Shown: piece by piece, positions 1-6,802 of the stretch
Numbering within the stretch: position 1 is the stretch's first letter
How the letters are laid out: the number at the start of each line of letters is the position of its first letter
Source: an uncultured Pedobacter sp.
GTDB lineage: Bacteria; Bacteroidota; Bacteroidia; Sphingobacteriales; Sphingobacteriaceae
Length of the DNA stretch: 16,244 nucleotides
Reading direction: 5' to 3'
Assembly (NCBI GenBank): GCA_946478755.1
Contig: CAMLDJ010000109.1
Location: 1-16,244 of the forward strand
Made by a program: the position numbers and the translations under genes
The notes under the pieces: model-generated
Told to the model about the DNA's origin: nothing
The model's database searches: none
The model's input: only the letters and a program-made list of their open reading frames with translations

Positions 1-6
1 GTTAAG

Positions 7-600
7 ATGACAGATCTTTTGAAACAGGTTCGGAGCTGCCAGGTTTGCCGGGATCAACTACCACACATACCTAAACCAGTAGTTCAATTTCACGTACACG
101 CGAAGATAATCATTATAGGGCAAGCGCCTGGAAGGCGCGTTCATGAGACTGGTATTCCATGGAACGATGCAAGTGGCAGGAAATTACGTGATTGGCTGGG
201 GGTAACCGATGAGGAATTTTATAATCCTCATCTTTTTTCAATTTTGCCGATGGCGTTTTGTTATCCGGGGAAGGGAAAATCAGGAGATCTCCCGCCAATG
301 CCGGAATGCGCAAGATTATGGCATTCGCGTTTTTTTAGTGAGGTCAGTTCCGATGCATTGATCCTTCTGGTTGGGCAATATTCACAGCGTTATTACTTAA
401 AAGGTACCTTCAAAGGGAACCTCACCGATACGGTAAAAGGCTATAGTGAATATCTTCCCCGATATTTTCCTTTGCCGCATCCTTCCCCGCGGAATCAGTA
501 CTGGCTCAAAGTTAACCCATGGTTTTCCAGGGATGTTTTACCCGATCTTAAAACGGTCGTTCAGGACTTACTAGCTAATCAGCTGCATGGTCAAGATTGA
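7..600 (+). CDS. Uracil-DNA glycosylase superfamily protein, probable 4Fe-4S type
   Basis: A 197-residue protein of the uracil-DNA glycosylase superfamily, which excises damaged bases such as uracil from DNA. The uracil-pocket motif is GQAPG (residues 38-42), followed by the TGIPWNDASG stretch (48-57). The second catalytic loop is HPSPRN (158-163). Cysteines 11, 14, 85 and 101 have the C-x2-C...C...C spacing of the 4Fe-4S ligands in family 4/5 thermophile-type enzymes, so an iron-sulfur cluster is likely. The acidic catalytic residue often found second in the family 4 motif (GEAPG) is Gln here, and the second loop is HPSPRN, so this is a divergent subfamily and base specificity cannot be predicted. 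The start leaves the first cysteine pair at the normal distance from the N-terminus. Upstream sequence is missing, so no promoter or ribosome site can be judged. The superfamily call is secure; glycosylase activity is inferred. Confidence 0.85.
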   Translation: MTDLLKQVRSCQVCRDQLPHIPKPVVQFHVHAKIIIIGQAPGRRVHETGIPWNDASGRKLRDWLGVTDEEFYNPHLFSILPMAFCYPGKGKSGDLPPMPECARLWHSRFFSEVSSDALILLVGQYSQRYYLKGTFKGNLTDTVKGYSEYLPRYFPLPHPSPRNQYWLKVNPWFSRDVLPDLKTVVQDLLANQLHGQD

Positions 601-607
601 GTTGACC
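589..607. other. Inverted repeat at the end of the glycosylase gene
   Basis: GGTCAA, a 7-base spacer and TTGACC form a perfect 6-bp inverted repeat overlapping the stop codon of the glycosylase gene. There is no T-run after it, so it is a poor intrinsic terminator. It may be a small 3' hairpin or chance. The remaining sequence up to the methyltransferase start (608-794) shows no gene. Confidence 0.3.
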
Positions 608-794
608 TTGGTTTGAGCCTGCATCGGCATAATTTTCAATGAACCATCTTACAGCAAGGTTCCGGTTGATAGTTAGATTTAGATATCCGTATTCCTTTTC
701 ACATCATTATAGCTTATAAGTATCAATGATTGACTAAAATATATTTTCCAGATAGGGCAAAAGCCCTTAGCTTTGGCAAAACAAAAGAATCAAG

Positions 795-1517
795 ATGGGA
801 TCAGATTACTCAAAAAAGGCGACCAACGAAGAGATCAGGATTAGATTTGATAACGATGTTGCCCGTTTTTCAAACCTGGAATCAGGGCAACAAACCACCA
901 TTGACGCTCCTTTAACGATGGAATTATGTACCGAGGCTGCAAAATATGTCAATCCAAATGCCACAGAACTGCTGGACATCGGCTGTGGTGCGGGGAACTA
1001 TACGTTAAAGATGCTGAGTAAACTACCAGGTCTAGACTGCACACTGAATGACCTCAGCTTGCCTATTCTGGAAAAAGCGAAAGAAAGAACAGCTTTACAG
1101 ACCAAAGGAAATATCACCATTATACAGGACGATATGAGGAATCTGGATCTCGCCGATAATTACTATGATATTGTACTTGCCGCTGCAACATTACATCATT
1201 TGCGTGATGATGCCGATTGGGAACTTGTTTTCAGTAAAATATTCAGGACCTTAAAACCGGGAGGTAGCTTGTGGATCTCTGATCTGATCACACACGATGC
1301 CGATCCAGTCAACAGGGTTTTCCACGATAAGTATGGTGAATATCTGGAAACATTAGGTGGTAAAGAATACCGGCAAAAGGTATTTGACTACATTGCTTAT
1401 GAAGACAGTCCACGCTCCTTAGATTTTCAGCTTGCTTTATTAAAGAGAGTTGGATTTCGTTTTACTGAAATACTGCACAAAAATTCTTTTTTTGCTGCGT
1501 TTGGAGCTATAAAATAA
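795..1517 (+). CDS. Class I SAM-dependent methyltransferase
   Basis: A 240-residue cytosolic methyltransferase with a Rossmann fold. Motif I, LDIGCGAG, is at residues 60-67 and binds the SAM methionine part. The acidic end of strand 2 follows near Asn85-Asp86, QDDM near 111-114 is the adenine-side acid, DIVLAAATLHHL is motif IV/post-IV (125-136), and LKPGG is at 153-157. The overall form resembles the UbiE/COQ5-like Methyltransf_11/25 group, but the substrate cannot be told from sequence. The ATG is preceded by no clear Shine-Dalgarno, which is usual in Bacteroidota. An overlapping frame starting upstream at 730 has no family features and is not a gene. The gene ends 7 bases before the convergent sigma-factor gene. 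It stands alone on its strand, so there is no operon context to suggest a pathway. Confidence 0.9.
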   Translation: MGSDYSKKATNEEIRIRFDNDVARFSNLESGQQTTIDAPLTMELCTEAAKYVNPNATELLDIGCGAGNYTLKMLSKLPGLDCTLNDLSLPILEKAKERTALQTKGNITIIQDDMRNLDLADNYYDIVLAAATLHHLRDDADWELVFSKIFRTLKPGGSLWISDLITHDADPVNRVFHDKYGEYLETLGGKEYRQKVFDYIAYEDSPRSLDFQLALLKRVGFRFTEILHKNSFFAAFGAIK

Positions 1518-1524
1518 CCTGAAT

Positions 1525-2187
1525 TTATAGGTCAGTAACCGGTTCTTCCGGTTGCTGCCGATCTCTCTTGGCGATATTAGCCATCACGTAATTTACAACC
1601 AGGTCGCACCTGATCAAATTAAACTCATAAAGTTGTCCGGGTTGCCAATAACCGCTTAACGCTGTGCGTAGCATTTCTTTTGCACGGTTTAGCCGGATTT
1701 TAACATTGGATTCTCCTAAATTAAGTGCCTCCATGGTCTGACTCGTACTCATTCCCTGGACTTCCCGCATTACAAATACCATTCTATATTTCTCCGGTAA
1801 CGTGCTTACTGCTTCTTCCAGGATTACTTTCAATTCTTTGGTCATCAATTTATCCAAAGGGGTCTGGGTATGCTGATCACTATAGTTTGTCTCCATTAGC
1901 GTTTTCTCCCGTTTTAATTTTCTCTTCTTATATAATAAACTCTCATTTATCAATATCCTGGTGAGCCAGGTGCCGAAGCTAGATTGTTGCTTGAAGCCAG
2001 CCAGTTGCCGGTAGGCATTCAGATATGCAGTTTGCATGACATCCTGCGCCGCTGCATCGTCATTAATAATGGCCATACTGATCCGATAAAGCTGTTGATT
2101 GAACTTTCGTATAAGTAGTTCATATAGTTGCTTTTGGCCGCCTAATATCTGTAAAACTATTTCTTCATCGCTTAAGGTACTGGTCAT
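1525..2187 (-). CDS. ECF-type RNA polymerase sigma factor (sigma-70 family)
   Basis: A 220-residue ECF sigma factor that directs RNA polymerase to a stress or cell-envelope regulon. Region 2 (about residues 20-90) holds the DNA-melting helix with AAAQDVMQTAYLNAYR and the FGTWLTRILIN stretch. Region 4 (about 118-175) holds LPEKYRMVFVMREVQGMS and the helix-turn-helix TMEALNLGESNVKIRLNRAK. Past region 4 is a tail of about 40 residues with a YEFNLIRCDLVVNYVM segment; similar RCD-containing tails occur in other ECF sigma factors. I chose the ATG at 2187; a TTG at 2199 in the same frame would add four residues (MIWP). No ribosome site favours either. No anti-sigma gene lies next to it: the methyltransferase converges at the 3' end and the ClC gene lies upstream on the same strand, separated by a probable terminator. 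Function is secure; the regulon is unknown. Confidence 0.93.
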   Translation of the reverse strand: MTSTLSDEEIVLQILGGQKQLYELLIRKFNQQLYRISMAIINDDAAAQDVMQTAYLNAYRQLAGFKQQSSFGTWLTRILINESLLYKKRKLKREKTLMETNYSDQHTQTPLDKLMTKELKVILEEAVSTLPEKYRMVFVMREVQGMSTSQTMEALNLGESNVKIRLNRAKEMLRTALSGYWQPGQLYEFNLIRCDLVVNYVMANIAKRDRQQPEEPVTDL

Positions 2188-2227
2188 AGGCCATATCAAT
2201 TTATTATTAATAGAGTATTGTAAAATT

Positions 2228-2268
2228 AAAAGGTTACAAATTCCTGCTAAAGGAAAGTATAACCTTTT
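2228..2268 (-). terminator. Probable intrinsic terminator after the ClC gene
   Basis: Nested inverted repeat. Outer arms AAAAGGTTA (2228-2236) and TAACCTTTT (2260-2268) pair over 9 bp, and inside them TTCCT (2241-2245) pairs with AGGAA (2251-2255). On the minus strand the stem is followed by a T-rich run (TTTTAATTTTA including the arm), as expected for a terminator about 40 bases past the ClC stop. The plus-strand side also ends in T's, so it could work both ways, but no plus-strand gene ends here. It separates ClC from the sigma-factor gene. Confidence 0.5.
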
Positions 2269-2307
2269 CTACTAATGGCCGCTAAGAAAGAATTTTTCTG
2301 ATCAGGA

Positions 2308-4044
2308 TCAAGCCGGTTTTGTTTTATCCATTAATCTCCGGCTTCTGATCATAAATTTTATCCTTTGCCTCCTCAGTGATAAATTTATCCCAGCTTCCTG
2401 GTTTTCTTTATGATATATCTTATAACCCTGTAGAACATCCTTATAACTGAGCACGCCAACAATCACCTTTGGATCCGAGGAAGCGTACACCGGTAAAAAC
2501 TCTTCACCAGTGGAAGCCATTAACTCCACAGCTCTAAAAAGCATGTCACTATCCTTTAGCAAAGGCAATGCCTTCTCTATCAGTGCTTCAATTGAATACG
2601 ATTTAACCGCGGCTGCTGAATCTTTTCCAAGTACCTGTGCAATTGTTATTCTCTTTAATACATCAGGTTCATATGCATCGGGGGTAAACACACCTCTTCT
2701 GGCAATCTTTTCGGTCATAATGGTGTTTTCCATAAAGAAAAAGGAAACCAGATAGGAGGCAGTACATGCACCCAATAGCGGAAGTAAGGCATGAGACTGC
2801 ATGGTGGCCTCCAGAGCGAAAGTAATGCTGGTCAGATAAGCTCTGGAAGCACCTGCAAACATGGAAGACATTCCGATAAGCGCTGCCATGGGGATGCTGA
2901 TCCCTGAATCTGGAAAGAAGGCTAGGGTCAGGCTGCCAAAGACAGCCCCTGCAGCGCCACCAATCGTTAAAAGCGGGGCCAGCGTACCGCCGGAAGTACC
3001 ACTACCAAGCGCGATTGCCCAGGAAAGAAATTTAAAAAAGCACAAAGTAAGCATCAGGGTCAGTGGTACCTGCCCGGAGAGCATACTTGTAATATTGTCA
3101 TAACCGACACCTAGGGTATGGGGGAAAAAATAACCGATCACACCTACGGCAAGGCCGCCAATTGCAGGCCACCACATCCAGTGGACAGGCAGCTTCTCAA
3201 AGCTATCTTCTACCCAGTAAACGATTTTTGTGAGGCCTAAAGAAAGGAAACCCATGCCTATACCTATGGCACTGTAAATACCCAATGCTAAATTTGTAGG
3301 GTTTTCCAGATCTGGCATCGGGAAAACGGGACCTGTTTCGAAAAGCAGCTGATGTCCTGCAGCGCCCGTTATACAAGCTAGCGCCACGGGTAATATCGCC
3401 TTTGGTGAAAATTCAAACAACAATAATTCTATAGCCAGGAAAACAGCCGCGATGGGGGTGCCAAATATCGCCGACATCCCTGCGGTAGCACCAGCGGCGA
3501 GGATGATCTTGCGCTCATTAGAGGTAATTTTGAACATTTGGCCTATCGTTGATCCCAATGCTCCACCGGTGGCAATAATTGGTCCTTCTGCGCCAAATGG
3601 CCCGCCAGAACCAATGGCTATGGCAGATGATATTGGCTTTAAAAAGGCAATAGATGGTTTTATTTTACTTTGGTTGGTCAGAATTTGCTCCATTGCCTCA
3701 GGGATACCATGCCCCCTTATGGCTTTTGAACCATACAAAGCCATAAGTCCCACTAAAAGTCCCCCAACTGCGGGCAGAACAATCACAAATAGTCCCATAT
3801 GGTTGTCTGCCGGACTATGAAAACTAAAATCAAAATTACCGTAAAAGCAGATATTGGTTACCAGGTTAATCAATAAAACCAGGAATTTGGCAATCAAACT
3901 GATGATGATAGCTACAGCAACACATAAAGTGGATATCTGTAATAGACGCTTTTTTAAAAATCTGGAATTCCCTGAATTTCTTTTGTCTGCCGTAAGAGGT
4001 AAAGATGGGGAAATTGGAATTCCTGTTTGTCCGTGTAGGCTCAT
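2308..4044 (-). CDS. ClC-family chloride channel/transporter with C-terminal CBS region
   Basis: A 578-residue inner-membrane protein of the ClC family, moving chloride or a related anion, with or without proton exchange. The family signatures are present: GHGIPEAM (111-118), GSGGPFGAEGPI (145-156) with the outer gating glutamate Glu153, FGTPIAAVF (194-202), and GSGTSGGTLAPLLTIGG (347-363). About ten hydrophobic segments lie between residues 35 and 437. Residues about 465-545 form a CBS-type regulatory region, possibly nucleotide-binding. Several functional positions differ from the E. coli exchanger: the inner proton glutamate appears to be Leu206, the pore serine is His112, and the Tyr445 position appears to be Met443. 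It may therefore be a channel-like or altered member rather than a standard H+/Cl- exchanger; these alignments were made by eye. It is divergent from the Crp/Fnr gene across a 205-base promoter region. Confidence 0.95.
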   Translation of the reverse strand: MSLHGQTGIPISPSLPLTADKRNSGNSRFLKKRLLQISTLCVAVAIIISLIAKFLVLLINLVTNICFYGNFDFSFHSPADNHMGLFVIVLPAVGGLLVGLMALYGSKAIRGHGIPEAMEQILTNQSKIKPSIAFLKPISSAIAIGSGGPFGAEGPIIATGGALGSTIGQMFKITSNERKIILAAGATAGMSAIFGTPIAAVFLAIELLLFEFSPKAILPVALACITGAAGHQLLFETGPVFPMPDLENPTNLALGIYSAIGIGMGFLSLGLTKIVYWVEDSFEKLPVHWMWWPAIGGLAVGVIGYFFPHTLGVGYDNITSMLSGQVPLTLMLTLCFFKFLSWAIALGSGTSGGTLAPLLTIGGAAGAVFGSLTLAFFPDSGISIPMAALIGMSSMFAGASRAYLTSITFALEATMQSHALLPLLGACTASYLVSFFFMENTIMTEKIARRGVFTPDAYEPDVLKRITIAQVLGKDSAAAVKSYSIEALIEKALPLLKDSDMLFRAVELMASTGEEFLPVYASSDPKVIVGVLSYKDVLQGYKIYHKENQEAGINLSLRRQRIKFMIRSRRLMDKTKPA

Positions 4045-4078
4045 GGTCTCGATAAAATGATGGGTATTAAAACTGGCG

Positions 4079-4109
4079 CAAAGGTAACATTTTTAAAACA
4101 TTTATTCAG
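4079..4109 (-). promoter_or_regulatory. Probable promoter of the ClC gene (Bacteroidota type)
   Basis: On the minus strand TACCTTTG (4086-4079) matches the Bacteroidota primary-sigma -7 consensus TAnnTTTG exactly. CTG (4109-4107), a near match to the -33 TTG, lies 20 bases upstream. Transcription would start about 30 bases before the ATG at 4044. It is the best promoter match I noticed in the window. Confidence 0.55.
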
Positions 4110-4191
4110 TAAAATATTGTTAATTTAATATATTTTATAGTTCTCGTAGTTTATTATGCGTAACTTATATAATTTTAGCAATGTTTATCGT

Positions 4192-4219
4192 CTTGACTTG
4201 GATAAATTGTGCGGTCAAG
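4192..4219. promoter_or_regulatory. Inverted repeat CTTGAC-N16-GTCAAG upstream of the Crp/Fnr gene
   Basis: Perfect 6-bp arms at 4192-4197 and 4214-4219 with centres 22 bases apart (about two helix turns), so a dimeric regulator could contact both on one DNA face. The right arm lies inside the 12-base box shared with the amidohydrolase upstream region. The GTCAA half resembles the ATCAA half-site of Fnr proteins, but the arm spacing is wider than the Fnr box. Autoregulation by the downstream regulator is a possibility, not shown. Confidence 0.35.
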
Positions 4220-4224
4220 GTATT
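4213..4224 (+). promoter_or_regulatory. Shared 12-base box GGTCAAGGTATT, copy 1
   Basis: GGTCAAGGTATT ends 25 bases before the Crp/Fnr ATG at 4250. An identical 12-mer at the same distance precedes the amidohydrolase ATG on the other strand (6761-6772). The 25-base stretches between box and ATG are unlike each other, so this is not simply a recent duplication of the whole leader. Likely an operator or promoter element. Confidence 0.45.
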
Positions 4225-4249
4225 GTAGTAAATATTGCATATTTGAGGA

Positions 4250-4945
4250 ATGAAAGATTGCGGAAATGTGTGTGACCTTAAAAGTTGTTTCTTATGCCAG
4301 CTCTGCCTACGGGAATGGTTGCCTGCGCTTTCCGTTGAAAAACGGAACTTTGAAGTAAAAAAAGGGGAACAGTTATTTAAGGAAGGGGATGTCGTAAAGG
4401 GAATTTACTTTGTATACAAAGGCAGTTTCAAGGTTCATAAAAGATGGGATAAAGAAAAAGAACTCATCATCCGTTTTGCAAGACCTGGAGATATCATTGG
4501 CCACCTGGGTTTAGGAAAACGACCTTTATACCCCGTTTCGGCAACTGCCTTGGAGCCAGCCATAGTTTGTTACCTGGCGACCGATTTTTTTGAAACGACC
4601 TTAAAAGTAAATACTGGCCTTACTTATCAGCTCATGATGTTTTTTGCAAATGAATTGCAGGAATCCCAAAGAAGCATGCGCGATCTGGCGCACATGTCTG
4701 TTAAGGCACGTATCGCACAGGCGTTTGTTTCCCTGCAGCAACAATTTGGTGTCGACGAAAACGGTTTTATAAATGTGGAAATCAGTCGACAGGATATTTC
4801 TTCATTCGCAGGCACTACCTACGAAACTTTGTTTAAAGTTCTGAACGAATTTGCGACGCAGAAGATTTTGACTTTAACGGGCAGGAAGATCTATATCATT
4901 GATCCAGTTAAATTGTCACAAATTATTACCAACGAGGTCGTTTAA
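4250..4945 (+). CDS. Crp/Fnr-family transcriptional regulator with Fnr-like cysteine cluster
   Basis: A 231-residue DNA-binding regulator. A cyclic-nucleotide-binding-type beta-roll spans residues about 28-115 (KKGEQLFKEGD 38-47, GIYFVYKGSFKVH 51-63, FARPGDIIG 76-84). A dimer helix follows (about 118-150), then a winged helix-turn-helix (about 152-222) with recognition helix near TTYETLFKVLNEF (189-201). The N-terminus is cysteine-rich: Cys4, 8, 13, 16 and 19. Cys107 (in AIVCYLA) falls where Fnr has its core-domain ligand Cys122 (SMVCEIP). Cys13 and Cys19 match the spacing of Fnr Cys23 and Cys29. This suggests an iron-sulfur or thiol redox/oxygen sensor rather than a cAMP sensor, by inference. 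The recognition helix keeps Glu192 but has Phe195-Lys196 where Fnr has Ser-Arg, so its site may differ. The gene is divergent from ClC and convergent with the amidohydrolase, with which it shares an upstream box. Confidence 0.93.
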   Translation: MKDCGNVCDLKSCFLCQLCLREWLPALSVEKRNFEVKKGEQLFKEGDVVKGIYFVYKGSFKVHKRWDKEKELIIRFARPGDIIGHLGLGKRPLYPVSATALEPAIVCYLATDFFETTLKVNTGLTYQLMMFFANELQESQRSMRDLAHMSVKARIAQAFVSLQQQFGVDENGFINVEISRQDISSFAGTTYETLFKVLNEFATQKILTLTGRKIYIIDPVKLSQIITNEVV

Positions 4946-4958
4946 TTGATCGTCGAAA

Positions 4959-4991
4959 GAGGATTTCATAAAGTAAGCTCAGCCAATCCTC
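4959..4991. terminator. Inverted repeat between convergent genes, possible weak terminator
   Basis: GAGGATT (4959-4965) and AATCCTC (4985-4991) form a perfect 7-bp inverted repeat with a 19-base loop in the short gap between the Crp/Fnr stop and the amidohydrolase stop, overlapping the latter. The convergent setting suits a bidirectional terminator, but the loop is long and no T-run follows on either strand. Confidence 0.3.
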
Positions 4992-6735
4992 AAATAGATA
5001 GGTATGACCGTGGGTTTATTCGTGCAATCAGATCAAATTCTTCTTCAGTCAGTCCACCGATTGTATCTGCTAAGATCTGTTTTTCTGATTTGTTGCTGCG
5101 CACTACATAAAAATCTGTTCCAAATAACACCCTTGTTCTTAATTTCGTGTTGCCTTTAGCCAGGGTTCTTTTTAATAGCGAATGTATCGCGTTGTTGTGT
5201 GCTATATAGCTGATGTCACTGTATACGTTTGGAAATTGAATCATCATACTGCAGATAATGGAGTACCAATCGGTGTATTTCCACAGTTGTTCTATTTTTC
5301 CGGGCCGTTTATTTCCGTTTTTGTCTGTGAGAAATCTGATCCCAACGTCCTGATTTTTGATGATCTGAGTGCTGTAATTATCCCTGTCAAGCTCAAAATA
5401 CCTGTTCCATTCGTCATCTCCCCCAAAATGGGCAAAACAAATTTTTAAGTCAGACAGGTTCTTGTCCAGTGGCTGGCTCATACTTTTAAATCCGAATGCA
5501 TTTTTTGTGACTATACTTATATTTTTTTGGCTTAACACCTCCTTTAACAGTTCTTGCTCTAAAAGGCATAAATAGTTGAGGGGCTGAGTAAAGTTGATAC
5601 TAAAATCCTTATTACTCATTTCTGGTAATAGCAATGGTTTATATTTTTTATTTCCTGCTGACTGCTTAAAGATCGGATGCTGATCCCATGATACCTGTTT
5701 TTTACCTCTGTAAAAAATTGTTCCTTTGATACAATGCGTCATTATTGGGATACGGTTTTGGGCAGCATACAACCATAATAGCAATAAAGATTCATCAAAT
5801 GGATAATAACCTAATGCGGGGTATATTTTAAAGCCGGAAAAACGATGGACCTCGATATATTCTTTGATCATACAGTCGTCCATTTGGATCTTTCCAGCAT
5901 TGTCGACTATCAAATGACCGTTAACATCCACTTTAAATTTTAAAAAGGTATCGTCCGCTTTTATACGACGGGGATCGATAAATACAAAAGGAAAAACCGT
6001 ATCTGGAAGGGCTTTTTTTAGCTTTTTAAGATCCTTCATTTGAGAAGCAAAATCTGATTTAACCTTACCTGCATCCATATACTCCATGTCCATCGGTAAT
6101 ATGATGAACGCGGTTCCAGCGGGATACTGATAGCTCAACCTTCTGAATATGCCTGCCTGTGTATTGTAAAACGCAAAACGCCCGATATTAAGGTAGCGCT
6201 TTGCCAGTTCCCTGGTTAGTTTTCCGGGCAATATATTAAAGAAGCGATATATTCTACTGAGGAGGAAAAATGCAACATTTCTCCCGGTCGGAAAAACCAA
6301 CCATAAGATCAGGAACAGGAGCAGCTTGGAAAAAACACTTAAACCTTTCATAAATACCCCCCGTACCTCCAGCAAATTCAGCAGGTATGGAAGCCAGCCC
6401 AATGTTCCTGGATGAATAGACACGGATTCATAGAACCAATAAAAAACTTGTAAAATAAGCCAGATCCCAAATAGCCAGTAAAACAGATCGAGCAGAATAT
6501 ATCTTGAAATGGTAACCTTCGTTTTATATGCCAGTCGTGCTATTTTTTTATACCAGGGTTTGAACTGCCATTTATAGGGCCCTTTATACCAGCTGCGGAA
6601 GAGGAGAATAATTAATCTTAATGAAACCAGCCATTGTATAAAACCGGGCAAAAAAGTTTTCGCCAGATAGGGAGGGACATGATCACCAGTAAAAATATGA
6701 GTGTGACAATTGATAATCGGATCTTTCGCAACCAT
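4990..6735 (-). CDS. Membrane-anchored amidohydrolase (TIM-barrel metal hydrolase with inserted membrane segments)
   Basis: A 581-residue protein of the amidohydrolase superfamily (amidohydrolase-related, PF04909-like). Metal and catalytic residues are all recognisable: His11-x-His13 in NCHTHIF, Lys303 in GFKIYP, His334 in MTHC, His436 in FAHFGG and Asp541 in FGTDF. Between the first strand (HxH) and the rest of the barrel lies an insert of about 170-180 residues with three or four hydrophobic segments (about 31-48, 77-102, 131-150, 152-168) separated by basic stretches (KGPYKWQFKPWYKK). The catalytic barrel therefore seems folded onto the membrane, probably on the cytosolic side, as there is no signal peptide and the first HxH precedes the first membrane segment. 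Soluble relatives act as decarboxylases or hydrolases on cyclic or aromatic acids; the substrate here is unknown. It converges with the Crp/Fnr gene and shares an upstream box with it. The superfamily is secure, the reaction is not. Confidence 0.88.
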   Translation of the reverse strand: MVAKDPIINCHTHIFTGDHVPPYLAKTFLPGFIQWLVSLRLIILLFRSWYKGPYKWQFKPWYKKIARLAYKTKVTISRYILLDLFYWLFGIWLILQVFYWFYESVSIHPGTLGWLPYLLNLLEVRGVFMKGLSVFSKLLLFLILWLVFPTGRNVAFFLLSRIYRFFNILPGKLTRELAKRYLNIGRFAFYNTQAGIFRRLSYQYPAGTAFIILPMDMEYMDAGKVKSDFASQMKDLKKLKKALPDTVFPFVFIDPRRIKADDTFLKFKVDVNGHLIVDNAGKIQMDDCMIKEYIEVHRFSGFKIYPALGYYPFDESLLLLWLYAAQNRIPIMTHCIKGTIFYRGKKQVSWDQHPIFKQSAGNKKYKPLLLPEMSNKDFSINFTQPLNYLCLLEQELLKEVLSQKNISIVTKNAFGFKSMSQPLDKNLSDLKICFAHFGGDDEWNRYFELDRDNYSTQIIKNQDVGIRFLTDKNGNKRPGKIEQLWKYTDWYSIICSMMIQFPNVYSDISYIAHNNAIHSLLKRTLAKGNTKLRTRVLFGTDFYVVRSNKSEKQILADTIGGLTEEEFDLIARINPRSYLSI

Positions 6736-6760
6736 AATCTGAACTTTTGTTTAAAGATTT

Positions 6761-6772
6761 AATACCTTGACC
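6761..6772 (-). promoter_or_regulatory. Shared 12-base box GGTCAAGGTATT, copy 2
   Basis: Read on the minus strand, GGTCAAGGTATT ends 25 bases before the amidohydrolase ATG at 6735, the same sequence and distance as upstream of the Crp/Fnr gene (4213-4224). The second inverted arm seen at the Crp/Fnr copy (CTTGAC) is not present here. Confidence 0.45.
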
Positions 6773-6802
6773 TTACTTATATTTCAAACCCGGTAAGCTT
6801 AA

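Noticed and set aside
768..775. TAGCTTTG, an exact match to the Bacteroidota -7 promoter motif, before the methyltransferase
   Set aside because: No TTG at a fitting distance upstream, and the start of transcription would fall within about 13 bases of the ATG. A small AGGGC-AAAA-GCCCT hairpin also overlaps it. Too weak to list.
730..915. Open frame overlapping the start of the methyltransferase gene
   Set aside because: Its protein has no recognisable character, and the overlapping frame from 795 encodes a full methyltransferase.
1537..1553. AACCGG-N5-CCGGTT inverted repeat between the convergent methyltransferase and sigma-factor genes
   Set aside because: It lies in the last codons of the sigma factor and has no T-run on either strand, so a terminator call is not justified.
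3452..3820. Long open frame on the strand opposite the ClC gene
   Set aside because: It is antisense to a clear ClC gene and has no family features or start context. The same applies to other frames opposite ClC, the beta-helix gene, the flippase and the glycosyltransferase.
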